A stretch of DNA of 13,798 nt from positions 1-13,798 of the forward strand of contig JAAMPI010001491.1 in assembly GCA_013054445.1 (NCBI GenBank), written 5' to 3'. Origin of the DNA: Cudoniella acicularis. Taxonomy: Eukaryota; Ascomycota; Leotiomycetes; Helotiales; Helotiaceae. Positions 7,535 to 13,798 of the stretch are shown here, in pieces; position 1 is the first letter of the stretch; each line of letters begins with the position of its first letter. Under the pieces are notes generated by a model. It made no database searches, was not told the origin of the DNA, and was given only the letters and a program-made list of their open reading frames with translations. Both the position numbers and the translations under genes were made by a program.

Positions 7535-8007
7535 TCCAGAGGTTCGCCCAGACGTACACGTGGAAAAATAGGGAATCAGATGGCAGTTGTATGGTTCAGG
7601 TATGGAAATCATAAGGCATGTGATATGCATTGGACAGTGCTGTGATGCTTGAAGGTGTGGTATTCAGCCGTGCCGTGCCGTGCCGCGTTCTGCTCTGTGC
7701 TCTCTCTCATGGTGATGATGCTGTATGTGTGTCTGATCAATTCTTTCTACCTAATGATGGATTGCTGTGTGTTCATGGTTTGTACAGAAGAGTTAATGTA
7801 CAGTGTGTGGGCACGTTTCTCCCTACATCGCAGCTACAGCAACAATATGTAAGTACGGACATAAAAATACCATGTCTGCGTCCTGTACGCTCACGCAGAT
7901 TACCAAACATCTCGCCCTCACTCCGCCGCAAAAGTCCGAGAACACGATGCGCTCGCGGTGCGATTCGTTAGAAGGCAGAAATTGAAGGACGAGAAGCCGT
8001 CTCAAGT
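7535..8007. other. Stretch without a supported gene
   Basis: Contains a GCCGT pentamer repeat (7667-7686) and TG-rich sequence to about 7800. The plus-strand frames here (7630-7971, 7649-7852) overlap and draw their cysteines and valines from the TG-rich composition. If the unit 6960-8820 is one transcript, this is leader or intron. Confidence 0.3.
7667..7686. repeat. GCCGT pentamer repeat
   Basis: Three exact copies of GCCGT followed by GCCGC. Confidence 0.8.
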
Positions 8008-8820
8008 ATGCACGCAAAACCGCATTTGACTCTTGTGAAGCGGAAGATGATGGGGAGCATGGGAAGGGATGGTAAACGCGGGGAAGCTGGATTGTCAAAG
8101 AACATGCAACAACATGTGCTGAAGAAACCCATTGCTGTGGAGAAGGGAACGAAGCGCAAGGAAGAGGAGACTTGGTGGGAGTGCTGGGCGCTCAGCAGGA
8201 GAGAGTATTGGTATAAGGCGGTGAGTAAAGAGCCAAAATGGACATCTGCGGGCTCGGTACCAAACTTTGAAGATGGTGTTGAGGGGTTGACTGGTCTGGG
8301 CTGCAAAAGTGGTTGGGTCATGAAGCGAACAGTAGTTGTTCCGCGCCCAAGGGTCTGTTATCCTGCTCCTGGTCCCCACGAAGAATATTTTATATCAGGG
8401 GCTTTTGCAGCGACGCATGGAAAAGGAGCCACTCACCGCTTTTCAATATTTTGGCCAGTGGAAGATGTGAGAATGGCGATGAAGCAGAGGAGATGCGCGA
8501 TGGAATATCCACCAATGGAAAATCCTAGAATCGACGAAATGCGTCTGCTCGGGGGTGAAATATCACAGTCTGTTAGAGGGCTGCAAGAGGCTGGAAAAGT
8601 GTCTCTTTTCACGCAAGAGCAACAGGCTTCCCCTCTACCCATGATATATTCCAAACGTGGAAATGGACAACTATCGTTCCCCTCACCCAGTGGTTACTCG
8701 GTATATGGTATTTTGAGCAACAGCGAAGTCGAGGATGATGTGTGTACCAAGGGCTTGGGAGGGAGCATCTACGTGTTCCGGCCATTTTCACGATTGGATT
8801 TGGGGTACAGCTACGCATGA
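8008..8820 (+). CDS. Longest ORF of the window, 270 aa, unknown function
   Basis: ATG to TGA, 270 codons, the longest uninterrupted frame here. Residues 1-60 are strongly basic (KRKMMGSMGRDGKRG, EKGTKRKEEE), then comes a tryptophan-containing stretch (ETWWECWALSRREYWYK). Residues about 110-135 are proline- and aromatic-rich (RPRVCYPAPGPHEEYF), and the end is aromatic (SIYVFRPFSRLDLGYSYA). It has no signal peptide, no membrane helix, and no motif I can tie to a family. A frame this long is unlikely by chance in unbiased sequence (roughly 0.005 expected, assuming about 4.5% stop codons). However, the first 250 bases are very purine-rich, which depletes stops beginning with T, and the minus strand is also open for 94-117 codons there. 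Gene reading or composition artefact are both live; purine-rich sense strands are also usual in real genes. Confidence 0.3.
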   Translation: MHAKPHLTLVKRKMMGSMGRDGKRGEAGLSKNMQQHVLKKPIAVEKGTKRKEEETWWECWALSRREYWYKAVSKEPKWTSAGSVPNFEDGVEGLTGLGCKSGWVMKRTVVVPRPRVCYPAPGPHEEYFISGAFAATHGKGATHRFSIFWPVEDVRMAMKQRRCAMEYPPMENPRIDEMRLLGGEISQSVRGLQEAGKVSLFTQEQQASPLPMIYSKRGNGQLSFPSPSGYSVYGILSNSEVEDDVCTKGLGGSIYVFRPFSRLDLGYSYA

Positions 8821-8890
8821 CGAGATCGGTGGTGCATGTAGCTTTTTGTGATCGATGGAGAGTTCGTGAGAGGAAGAATAGCCCATGGGC

Positions 8891-8910
8891 GCACCCGCAC
8901 CCGCACCCGC
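8891..8910. repeat. GCACCC hexamer repeat
   Basis: Three exact copies of GCACCC, followed by a pair of CCCGCTCTT words about 15 bases apart. Confidence 0.75.
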
Positions 8911-9199
8911 TCTTACCACCCGCTCTTGCTCTCGCTCTCAGCAAGGCGTCTGCCGGCTCTCTGCTCTTTACTGAAGTGAACTGCAAACTGCAATGCACGG
9001 CAGCACGTGCACTACGCCGTCCGCGTTTACATGTCGAGCTGCTGTGCTCTTTACGCTGAGGGCTGGAGGGAGTCGGGAACTTGATCCAACCGCCTTCTGG
9101 ATGCGATGACTGTGTGACTGTGTTTGCAAAGCGGAGCATTCTTTGAACTACCGCAACGCACAGTTCGCTCTGGGGAGTTGAAGATGGAGAGAAGAAAAA

Positions 9200-9216
9200 G
9201 GAAGGAAGGAAGGAGG
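9200..9216. repeat. GGAA tetramer repeat
   Basis: Three GGAA units then GGAGG, in a purine-rich stretch (about 9183-9217). Confidence 0.7.
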
Positions 9217-9312
9217 CATCGTATCTGGCCGGTACCTGCGGTGGTGGATCGTCGCTGGTTCGGAGGATTTGAGAACAGTTCGTCCAGAAGCGTAGAGTGG
9301 TTCGAGCGTGCG

Positions 9313-9322
9313 GCATGCATGC
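9313..9322. other. 10-bp palindrome GCATGCATGC
   Basis: Perfectly self-complementary. It contains CATGCATG, the core of the plant RY seed-regulatory element, which would matter only if the source is a plant. Confidence 0.45.
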
Positions 9323-9432
9323 GCAAGACGCTATCTGAATGTACAGACTACCAAACTACCAGTATCGTACTGTAAGGCAAGGAAAGACAGGGCCTTGGCT
9401 GGGCTGCCGTTGGTCCCCACATCTTCATCGCC

Positions 9433-9474
9433 GTCACTGTCACTGTCACTGTCACTGTCACCGTCACCGTCACC
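9433..9474. repeat. Two-part hexamer minisatellite, (GTCACT)4(GTCACC)3
   Basis: Seven perfect 6-bp units over 42 bp: four end in T, then three end in C. The sharp boundary between the two unit types suggests two rounds of local expansion. In the three minus-strand frames it reads as Asp-Ser/Asp-Gly or related dipeptides, and in plus frames as Ser-Leu/Ser-Pro or His-Cys/His-Arg, so the short frames crossing it are by-products of the repeat. Confidence 0.92.
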
Positions 9475-9765
9475 GCTGTCTCTGCGCCGAGAGGCCTCCA
9501 CGGCTCGACCTGGCAACGCTCTTGTCAATCAATGTCGACGAAGCCCGACCTGCTCTGCCCCGCCCTGAAAACACCACTGAAAAGACCTGGCCTGAACAAA
9601 TACCGTCCTTGGTCGTGCATTGCAGCTGGTGCGAGCTGAGGGTGTAACAATCGGCGGCATGCGATGCAGACCGGAGATTTTGGTAATTGGTGTGTCAAGT
9701 TCGCTCGTGATGGTTTGCGTGCTCGGGATGTTGTCGGGAAGCTAGATATCCGATAATTCGGACAC

Positions 9766-9782
9766 GATGGTGATGGTGATGG
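9766..9782. repeat. GATGGT hexamer repeat
   Basis: Two full copies and a five-base partial copy. Confidence 0.65.
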
Positions 9783-9842
9783 CGTGGTAGTGGAACAGGT
9801 CGTGCGTGCATGAGTCGGACACGCAGACAGAACGTTCCGTGG

Positions 9843-9866
9843 AATAGGGGCTCTCCCCCCCCTATT
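9843..9866. other. 8-bp GC-rich stem-loop flanked by T-rich sequence
   Basis: AATAGGGG (9843-9850), loop CTCTCCCC, CCCCTATT (9859-9866), then TTCT. Two G-T wobble pairs could extend the stem outward. The run of eight C in 9855-9862 allows the stem to slip by several bases. Confidence 0.5.
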
Positions 9867-10470
9867 TTCTAACACACTAGTCCCCACAAACCGTTTCAAC
9901 CGCCCACCTGTTTGGCTCTGCTGTTGAAAAGACGCACGCCGGAGATTAATTTACGAGTCTTATGACTTCAGTCTGCAGTTCACACAGCCAAGAAAAAACC
10001 GTTTGTATATCGAGATGCATGCTATTGCAGCTTTTGCATCTGTCGGACCTGTCATGAGAGACATGCAGCGTAGCCGGCTTCGACTTCACGATCGAGCTCG
10101 GCATATTCGTGCTTTTATTAAGGTTAACGTGGGGTACCAGTAGATAGTAGTGCCGTCTTTAAAACGAACGACAGGAAAAGAAAAGAATACTGAGCGGATC
10201 ACCATATTCTCCGACACGGTGCGCAGGGCGGTTATGCTGTTGATTACTCTAAATATTAATTGTGGGGGCTGGTGCAGGACGGCCGTTTGGTTTCGAGCAA
10301 TACGAATAAACGGTTGTGCCCAAGAAAGCAACCCCTTTTCCGACTGCCGAATTATGATGTTGATTTGATGTTGAAGATTGTTATCAGCTTACAATCCCCT
10401 TTGCATTTCTGCCCAACATGATATTTAATGAGCAATTGGGTCTATTGCTTCAAACCCACTTGAACGAGTC

Positions 10471-10974
10471 ATGAACAAAAGCTTTCCAGATAACAGTACT
10501 TGGTATCTAGCTTCCATGTCAGAGACGCACGTTCATAATAGTAGTCAAGTGACAGGTTTGCCAGAGCGATCACGGAAATCTGGGTTGATCCCCAGCGACG
10601 CAGAGCTTGTCAACTCCTCTTGCTCGGAGCGCTGACGGAATTCGGCGTAGAAGGCGGGGCAAACTTGGTTGTTTCATTATGAAGAGCAGTTCAAGAATTG
10701 CCCCGCCATCTGTCGCAAAAGAGACTGCAAAATGCCGGGAAAAGCAAAGCCAAAGGATTGTGATGCATCCGTCGGCTTTTGCCTTATCACAAATGACCCA
10801 TATGAATGCTTGTACCACACCTGGCTCTTTTGCATGCTGGTGTTGCGATGTGCGAAAACTGGAGGTACGAAGAAACTTTCCGGGTCAGCAGCCGGCGTTG
10901 TGAGATCTAGACAGGACTCCCCGCATCCTCATCCTTCAGGGTGCAAGGCCCAGGATGGTGAGAGAGTAAAATAG
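10471..10974 (+). pseudogene. One frame broken by two stops; cysteine-rich second half
   Basis: From the ATG at 10471 one frame runs 168 codons to TAG at 10972-10974, broken only by TGA (10633-10635) and TAG (10648-10650), 15 bases apart. The first part (54 aa) is polar, with no signal peptide (MNKSFPDNSTWYLAS, ending NSSCSER). The second part (10651-10971) has eight cysteines within about 52 residues, spaced C-x3-C-x4-C-x10-C-x6-C-x8-C-x7-C-x5-C, then a hydrophobic LFCMLVL and a basic, proline-poor tail. The cysteine density suggests a disulphide-rich or metal-binding domain, but the spacing is not one I can assign; it is not a clear CFEM pattern. Possible readings are a decayed gene, two exons with an intron over the stops (I see no good GT-AG pair), or chance. 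The frame is open upstream only to 10432. Confidence 0.27.
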
Positions 10975-11079
10975 TGGGGTTTTACGTTGCATCTGCCGTT
11001 ACTCCCTGAGTCGCGTCCTAGACCCTGTGTCAATCATACAGTTTTCAAGAATTCAAGCTCCAGGTCCCTTTAACACTGA

Positions 11080-11115
11080 GCCGGCGGCCGGCGACCGATC
11101 ACTGCCATAGCCGGC
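11080..11115. other. Three GCCGGC words in a GC-rich patch
   Basis: GCCGGC-G-GCCGGC (11080-11092) is an odd palindrome, and a third GCCGGC lies at 11110-11115. Two GATAAG words follow in direct orientation (11128-11133 and 11149-11154), 21 bp apart and preceded by C and T; they match the HGATAR sites of fungal GATA regulators. Whether they control anything is unknown. Confidence 0.35.
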
Positions 11116-11154
11116 GGGAAAACTCTCGATAAGATATTTAATTATTGTGATAAG

Positions 11155-11518
11155 TGTTTCGCAGAGAGCTTTAAGCTGTTTAACCTTGACCTTGACCTGC
11201 AAGCTTGTCCAGTACAGTGCCCAAGCAGGCCACTGCAGGCGCCACTGCGCAGCGGACCCCTATGCTGGTCTCACCCTGGACCCAACCCAGCATGCTTCGT
11301 CGACGTTGCCATTGACCAATGACAGCTTGACTTCTCTTCCGCATGGCGGCCACAAACTAGAAATTATTGTGACTTTCGACACATACATTTGTAGTAATCC
11401 GTAAAGCTTTTTTCGGAATTATAGCCAGCAACTTGAGCATGAAGAGCTCTGCCCGAAGAGACCAATTGTAACCCACGGCGATGTTTCTTTGTCCAGGATT
11501 TGTGCAGCGACTGTGCAC
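11155..11518. other. Stretch without a supported gene
   Basis: Contains a tandem CCTTGA/CCTTGACC pair near 11184, a GCCACTGC pair near 11229 and 11241, and CCAAT at 11316-11320. Short frames occur on both strands, none distinctive. Confidence 0.35.
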
Positions 11519-11731
11519 ATGCATACAATCCCTGCTCCGGGTTGGCTTGTGCAGCGTCCAACTCCTCGAAGCAGAGACCTCTGCATGAACTGTTGCAAAG
11601 TGGACGTTTGTCAGGCTGACCTGGTCCCTCACTCTCTGGTATGTGGGGAGCGCGCACTACTGTATGCTAAGTACCATACTTGCGCTGACATGAACTGCTT
11701 GCATGCGTATAGGAGCTGTTGTAGATCATGA
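11519..11731 (+). CDS. Candidate cysteine-rich small ORF, 70 aa
   Basis: ATG-initiated frame of 70 codons ending in TGA, with nine cysteines. They begin after a proline-rich start (PAPGWLVQRPTPRSRD): CMNCCKVDVC, then LVC, HTC, MNC and a final SCC. No signal peptide is visible. The pairs CxxCC and CxxxxC would suit metal binding or disulphides, but I know no family with this spacing. The stop overlaps the ATG of the next ORF by four bases (ATGA at 11728-11731). The minus strand is open here too (11632-11357), and TGC/TGT words are common locally, so composition may supply the cysteines. Confidence 0.2.
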   Translation: MHTIPAPGWLVQRPTPRSRDLCMNCCKVDVCQADLVPHSLVCGERALLYAKYHTCADMNCLHAYRSCCRS

Positions 11732-12033
11732 GGTGCGACCGAAGGCACTCTGCAGCCTTGGGATTCAGCCTTTTTAGTTACTTACAACAGAAAGAGGTCT
11801 TCCTGTACAGAGGGTTTTCAAGAACAGATCAGCGACGATCTGTCAGCGCTGATGCATTTGTTTTTGAAGATGGGTTGAAAATGCCCCGCGCCGGCAGTGT
11901 CATTGAGAGAGGCCCGAGCGTTTTGCTGCGCTTGGACATTTGCCGCAACGGCCAGAAGCTAAAAGGGAATGTCCCGAAGAGTAAATGTGGCTGGGGGACA
12001 CTTCAGCTTTTGCAACTGTCGATCCAGAAGTAG
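11728..12033 (+). CDS. Candidate small ORF, 101 aa, unknown function
   Basis: ATG to TAG, 101 codons, starting inside the stop codon of the cysteine-rich ORF before it. The peptide is balanced and soluble-looking: a basic start (MRCDRRH), a hydrophobic and aromatic piece (ALGFSLFSYLQQKEVFLYRGF), a mixed middle (DAFVFEDGLKMPRAGSVIE), and a basic Gly/Lys-rich end (RNGQKLKGNVPKSKCGWG). No family is recognised. The four-base overlap resembles coupled bacterial genes, but nothing else here looks bacterial. A frameshift joining the two frames, or coincidence, is more likely. Confidence 0.22.
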   Translation: MRCDRRHSAALGFSLFSYLQQKEVFLYRGFSRTDQRRSVSADAFVFEDGLKMPRAGSVIERGPSVLLRLDICRNGQKLKGNVPKSKCGWGTLQLLQLSIQK

Positions 12034-13418
12034 ATCATGGTAAGCGATAAGTAAAATGTGCTGTCGAGTTTGGAAGGGTGTGCTGCGGCCCAAGATGTGT
12101 TTCATGTCTTGATCATGTGTAGTGAAGAGTGGTTCGACAAGTCGGATCAGCTGCGCGATCTTATCGGATTTTCCTTGGCGTTGAGGTTGTTTAATCCCCA
12201 TCCTTCGTAGTCAAGAGGATATTGAGTTTAAGGTTCAGGTTTTGAGAGTCATGTCCTCAGAAGAGCCTCAAGTGCAGTGGACTGTCTCGTCTCCACTGTA
12301 AGCCAGCACGGTTCGCACCTTCCACAAAATTTCGTTTAGTGATCCTATTCAGCCTATGCACCTTTGCAGCTCGACGTTGACAGAAGCAGGCTCCTGCAGA
12401 AAGACAATCGAATGATACCGTATGAATCGAAACACAATACGAGGCTGGCCATGGTAAAGGAGGTGGGTTTGACCTCTGTTTGGGATTCCTTCTAAGTCAC
12501 TCGACACACTGTCTGGACTCATGAACTCTTGGTCCGTGTCTGGGAACCACAGACGCTCTTGCATCGCAGAACCACAGAAAGTAGAATATTGAAAGAGTCG
12601 TAAAGACCGTGACTCTGCATAAAGGAGATTGAATGAGGCGAGGTAGGATCTGGGCAGCATGAGCGGACACTGAGGTGGAAAGTCGGTGTAGGATGTTGGT
12701 TCTCAGTGTAAGGATATTGTGAAGCAAAACGAAGCATCCATGAAATCAGCGTGTACCCAGTCATACCGGTTGAAAGTACAACGATCGTATTGTGCGGCAA
12801 AGCAAAGAAACGTCAACACGGGTAAGAGTCCAATTATTGCGCACCTGCCACGACAGGAAAATGCCTCTTGCTTGGTCCATACTGTAGGCCAGACTTCCGA
12901 TCATTCATCATTTTCAGTCGCCATCTTCGGAACTCTTGAACCCCCAAATTCCCAGCCATCTTTCACACAGGTCAAAGGGTAGGTAGTAGGTAGCGAGTTC
13001 ATTAAGCCGTTGTGCTTGTGGCGTTTCCTGATCAGGCCCATTATCCGAACAAGGGAAAAAGACCGAACGACACCTACGGTTTCGTCCATGTTTCAAGGTC
13101 CGTCTAACTACACTGGTTGTGGTCATAGCCAATAATAAGAAAGGAGAATCGCACACAGACACGAGAAAACTCATCTCAAACGAAGATCTTTGAAAGCTTT
13201 GAGTGGGTGAGAAATGACTGATCCGCCATCAATTCCAAGAATAGAGCCTACGTTGCCGCTCAAGGTCAAAGAGTTTGAGTGCCTGATCATGGCTTGCGGA
13301 ATGATTACGATATGTTGGGTGACGCTCATATCCACAGGCAAAGCTGAGAGATGCCCTCCCGTAGTGAGGCATTTCGGAACCCGGCTACGATAACAGTACA
13401 ACAGATAGCCAAGGGGTT
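12034..13418. other. Stretch without a firmly supported gene
   Basis: Two frames read naturally but lack further support. One is a plus-strand frame from ATG 12740 to 12982 (80 aa, ending NSQPSFTQVKG). The other is a minus-strand frame from ATG (13329-13327) to 13171 (52 aa, including SGNVGSILGIDGGSV). Each is overlapped by other open frames. No repeats or RNA genes are visible. Confidence 0.3.
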
Positions 13419-13463
13419 GACCTCGCTTGAGGTCGATATCATGTTATCGACATCGATATCGAT
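13419..13463. other. Cluster of three adjoining or overlapping palindromes
   Basis: (1) GACCTC-GCTT-GAGGTC at 13419-13434. (2) GTCGATA-TCATGT-TATCGAC at 13432-13451, sharing three bases with (1). (3) The perfect 12-bp palindrome ATCGATATCGAT at 13452-13463. In addition TCGATATC (13433-13440) pairs with GATATCGA (13455-13462). Several alternative foldbacks share the same arms. Confidence 0.65.
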
Positions 13464-13491
13464 ATGTGACGCAGTGGGGTAGGTTTTCGTG

Positions 13492-13716
13492 ATGAGCTTC
13501 AGGATTCTCGTCTTTTCTTATTCATCCTCGTGCTTGATAATGTGGTTGAGGAAAGGACGGTTTGCTTTGGCTGCAGGAACTCAGACTGATCGACCTATGA
13601 AGAGCGCGAAGCAACACCATTTGCAGCTCGCTAGGAGGAATTTCTGCATCGTAAGAAAAGGCTGCAGTCTGTGGGCCCTGTTCCTGTTCCTGTCACCGTG
13701 CAGAAAGTCGTTGTGA
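13492..13716 (+). CDS. Weak small ORF, 74 aa, hydrophobic start
   Basis: ATG-initiated frame (74 aa) whose first 20 residues are fairly hydrophobic (FRILVFSYSSSCLIMWL), followed by RKGRFALAAG, resembling a signal peptide or anchor. A second hydrophobic run near the end (LWALFLFLSP) comes from a CTGTTC repeat. A GTAAGA donor-like word lies inside it at about 13650. No family is recognised and the frame could be chance. Confidence 0.12.
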   Translation: MSFRILVFSYSSSCLIMWLRKGRFALAAGTQTDRPMKSAKQHHLQLARRNFCIVRKGCSLWALFLFLSPCRKSL

Positions 13717-13798
13717 TGTCGGACGTCTCCTTGCCTCGGGTGGATATGATCGATCACCAGACCCTCAGATTGTGATCGGGCTATGAAAGAGGCATATC

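Larger units (their letters stand above)
8821..10431. other. Gene-poor stretch rich in short tandem repeats
   Basis: 8880-9870 holds several unrelated simple repeats, listed separately, in G+C-rich sequence. Stop-poor frames occur on both strands (notably 9316-8609 minus), but their peptides are made of Ser, Arg, Pro and Ala from the biased composition. 9900-10431 is more AT-rich, with a TGATGTTGA pair at 10355-10363 and 10366-10374. No gene is supported. Confidence 0.4.

Noticed and set aside
8609..9316. 235-codon minus-strand open frame
   Set aside because: It crosses GCACCC and GGAA repeats, is made mainly of Ser, Arg, Pro, Ala and Cys, and overlaps the end of the 270-aa frame on the other strand. 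Stop-poor composition explains it.
9308..9568. Ser-Leu/Ser-Pro and Asp-Ser/Asp-Gly repeat peptides
   Set aside because: They are translations of the GTCACT/GTCACC minisatellite in different frames.
11184..11210. CCTTGACCTTGACCTGCAAG resembling a plant trans-acting siRNA
   Set aside because: It does not match the tasiARF sequence over its length, and no miR390-type target site was seen nearby.
11728..11731. ATGA overlap as evidence for a bacterial operon
   Set aside because: No ribosome binding site, no long bacterial-type genes and no recognisable bacterial protein occur anywhere in the window.
12128..12150. GGTTCGA words as possible tRNA B boxes (also near 9298)
   Set aside because: The bases after GGTTCGA do not fit the B-box consensus, and no acceptor or anticodon stem can be built around either.
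1..13798. Transposon with terminal inverted repeats, CRISPR array or viral gene
   Set aside because: I saw no long terminal repeats, transposase or polymerase motifs, or regularly spaced direct repeats on either strand. A systematic self-alignment, which I could not run, would be needed to exclude old fragments.

Overview
This looks like eukaryotic nuclear DNA with few genes. By eye the G+C content is close to one half. No open frame exceeds 270 codons in 13.8 kb, and there is no Shine-Dalgarno-spaced run of genes, no tRNA or rRNA, and no protein I can name. Short simple repeats (GTCACT/GTCACC, GCCGT, GCACCC, GGAA, ACCTGT), C/A-rich stretches and one well-formed 61-base intron candidate (GTAAGA ... 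CTAAC ... ACACAG) fit a filamentous fungus best. A gene-poor plant or algal locus cannot be excluded. No gene here is certain, and every coding call is a hypothesis.

Layout. 1-550: a minus-strand open frame (113 aa) of unknown family. 817-1430: a G+C-richer island open in several frames, holding a minus-strand small protein with one strong hydrophobic segment. 1430-3100: little beyond a 62-aa plus-strand frame with a 13-bp direct repeat. 3101-3530: two minus-strand frames that join in phase across the candidate intron. 4013-4600: an unusual cluster of stem-loops, two with three-base loops and two that are mutually exclusive. 4877-6085: an exon-like minus-strand frame, then sequence with repeated splice-donor-like words.

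6086-9060 is the part that reads most like a gene neighbourhood. A small plus-strand ORF (6619-6882) is followed 38 bases later by AATAAA. A strongly C-rich, G-poor stretch comes next (about 7021-7290), then a 78-aa ORF and the longest ORF of the window (8008-8820), whose first third is purine-rich. One reading is two consecutive plus-strand transcription units. 8880-9870 is a field of short tandem repeats.

10432-10974 carries one plus-strand frame interrupted by two stops 15 bases apart, whose second half has eight closely spaced cysteines. 11519-12033 holds a second cysteine-rich ORF that overlaps the next ORF by ATGA. 13419-13463 is a dense run of overlapping palindromes.

I found no CRISPR array, complete transposon, prophage, toxin or recognisable enzyme. 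The most unusual items are the 4.0-4.6 kb hairpin cluster, the two cysteine-rich frames and the palindrome cluster near the right end.
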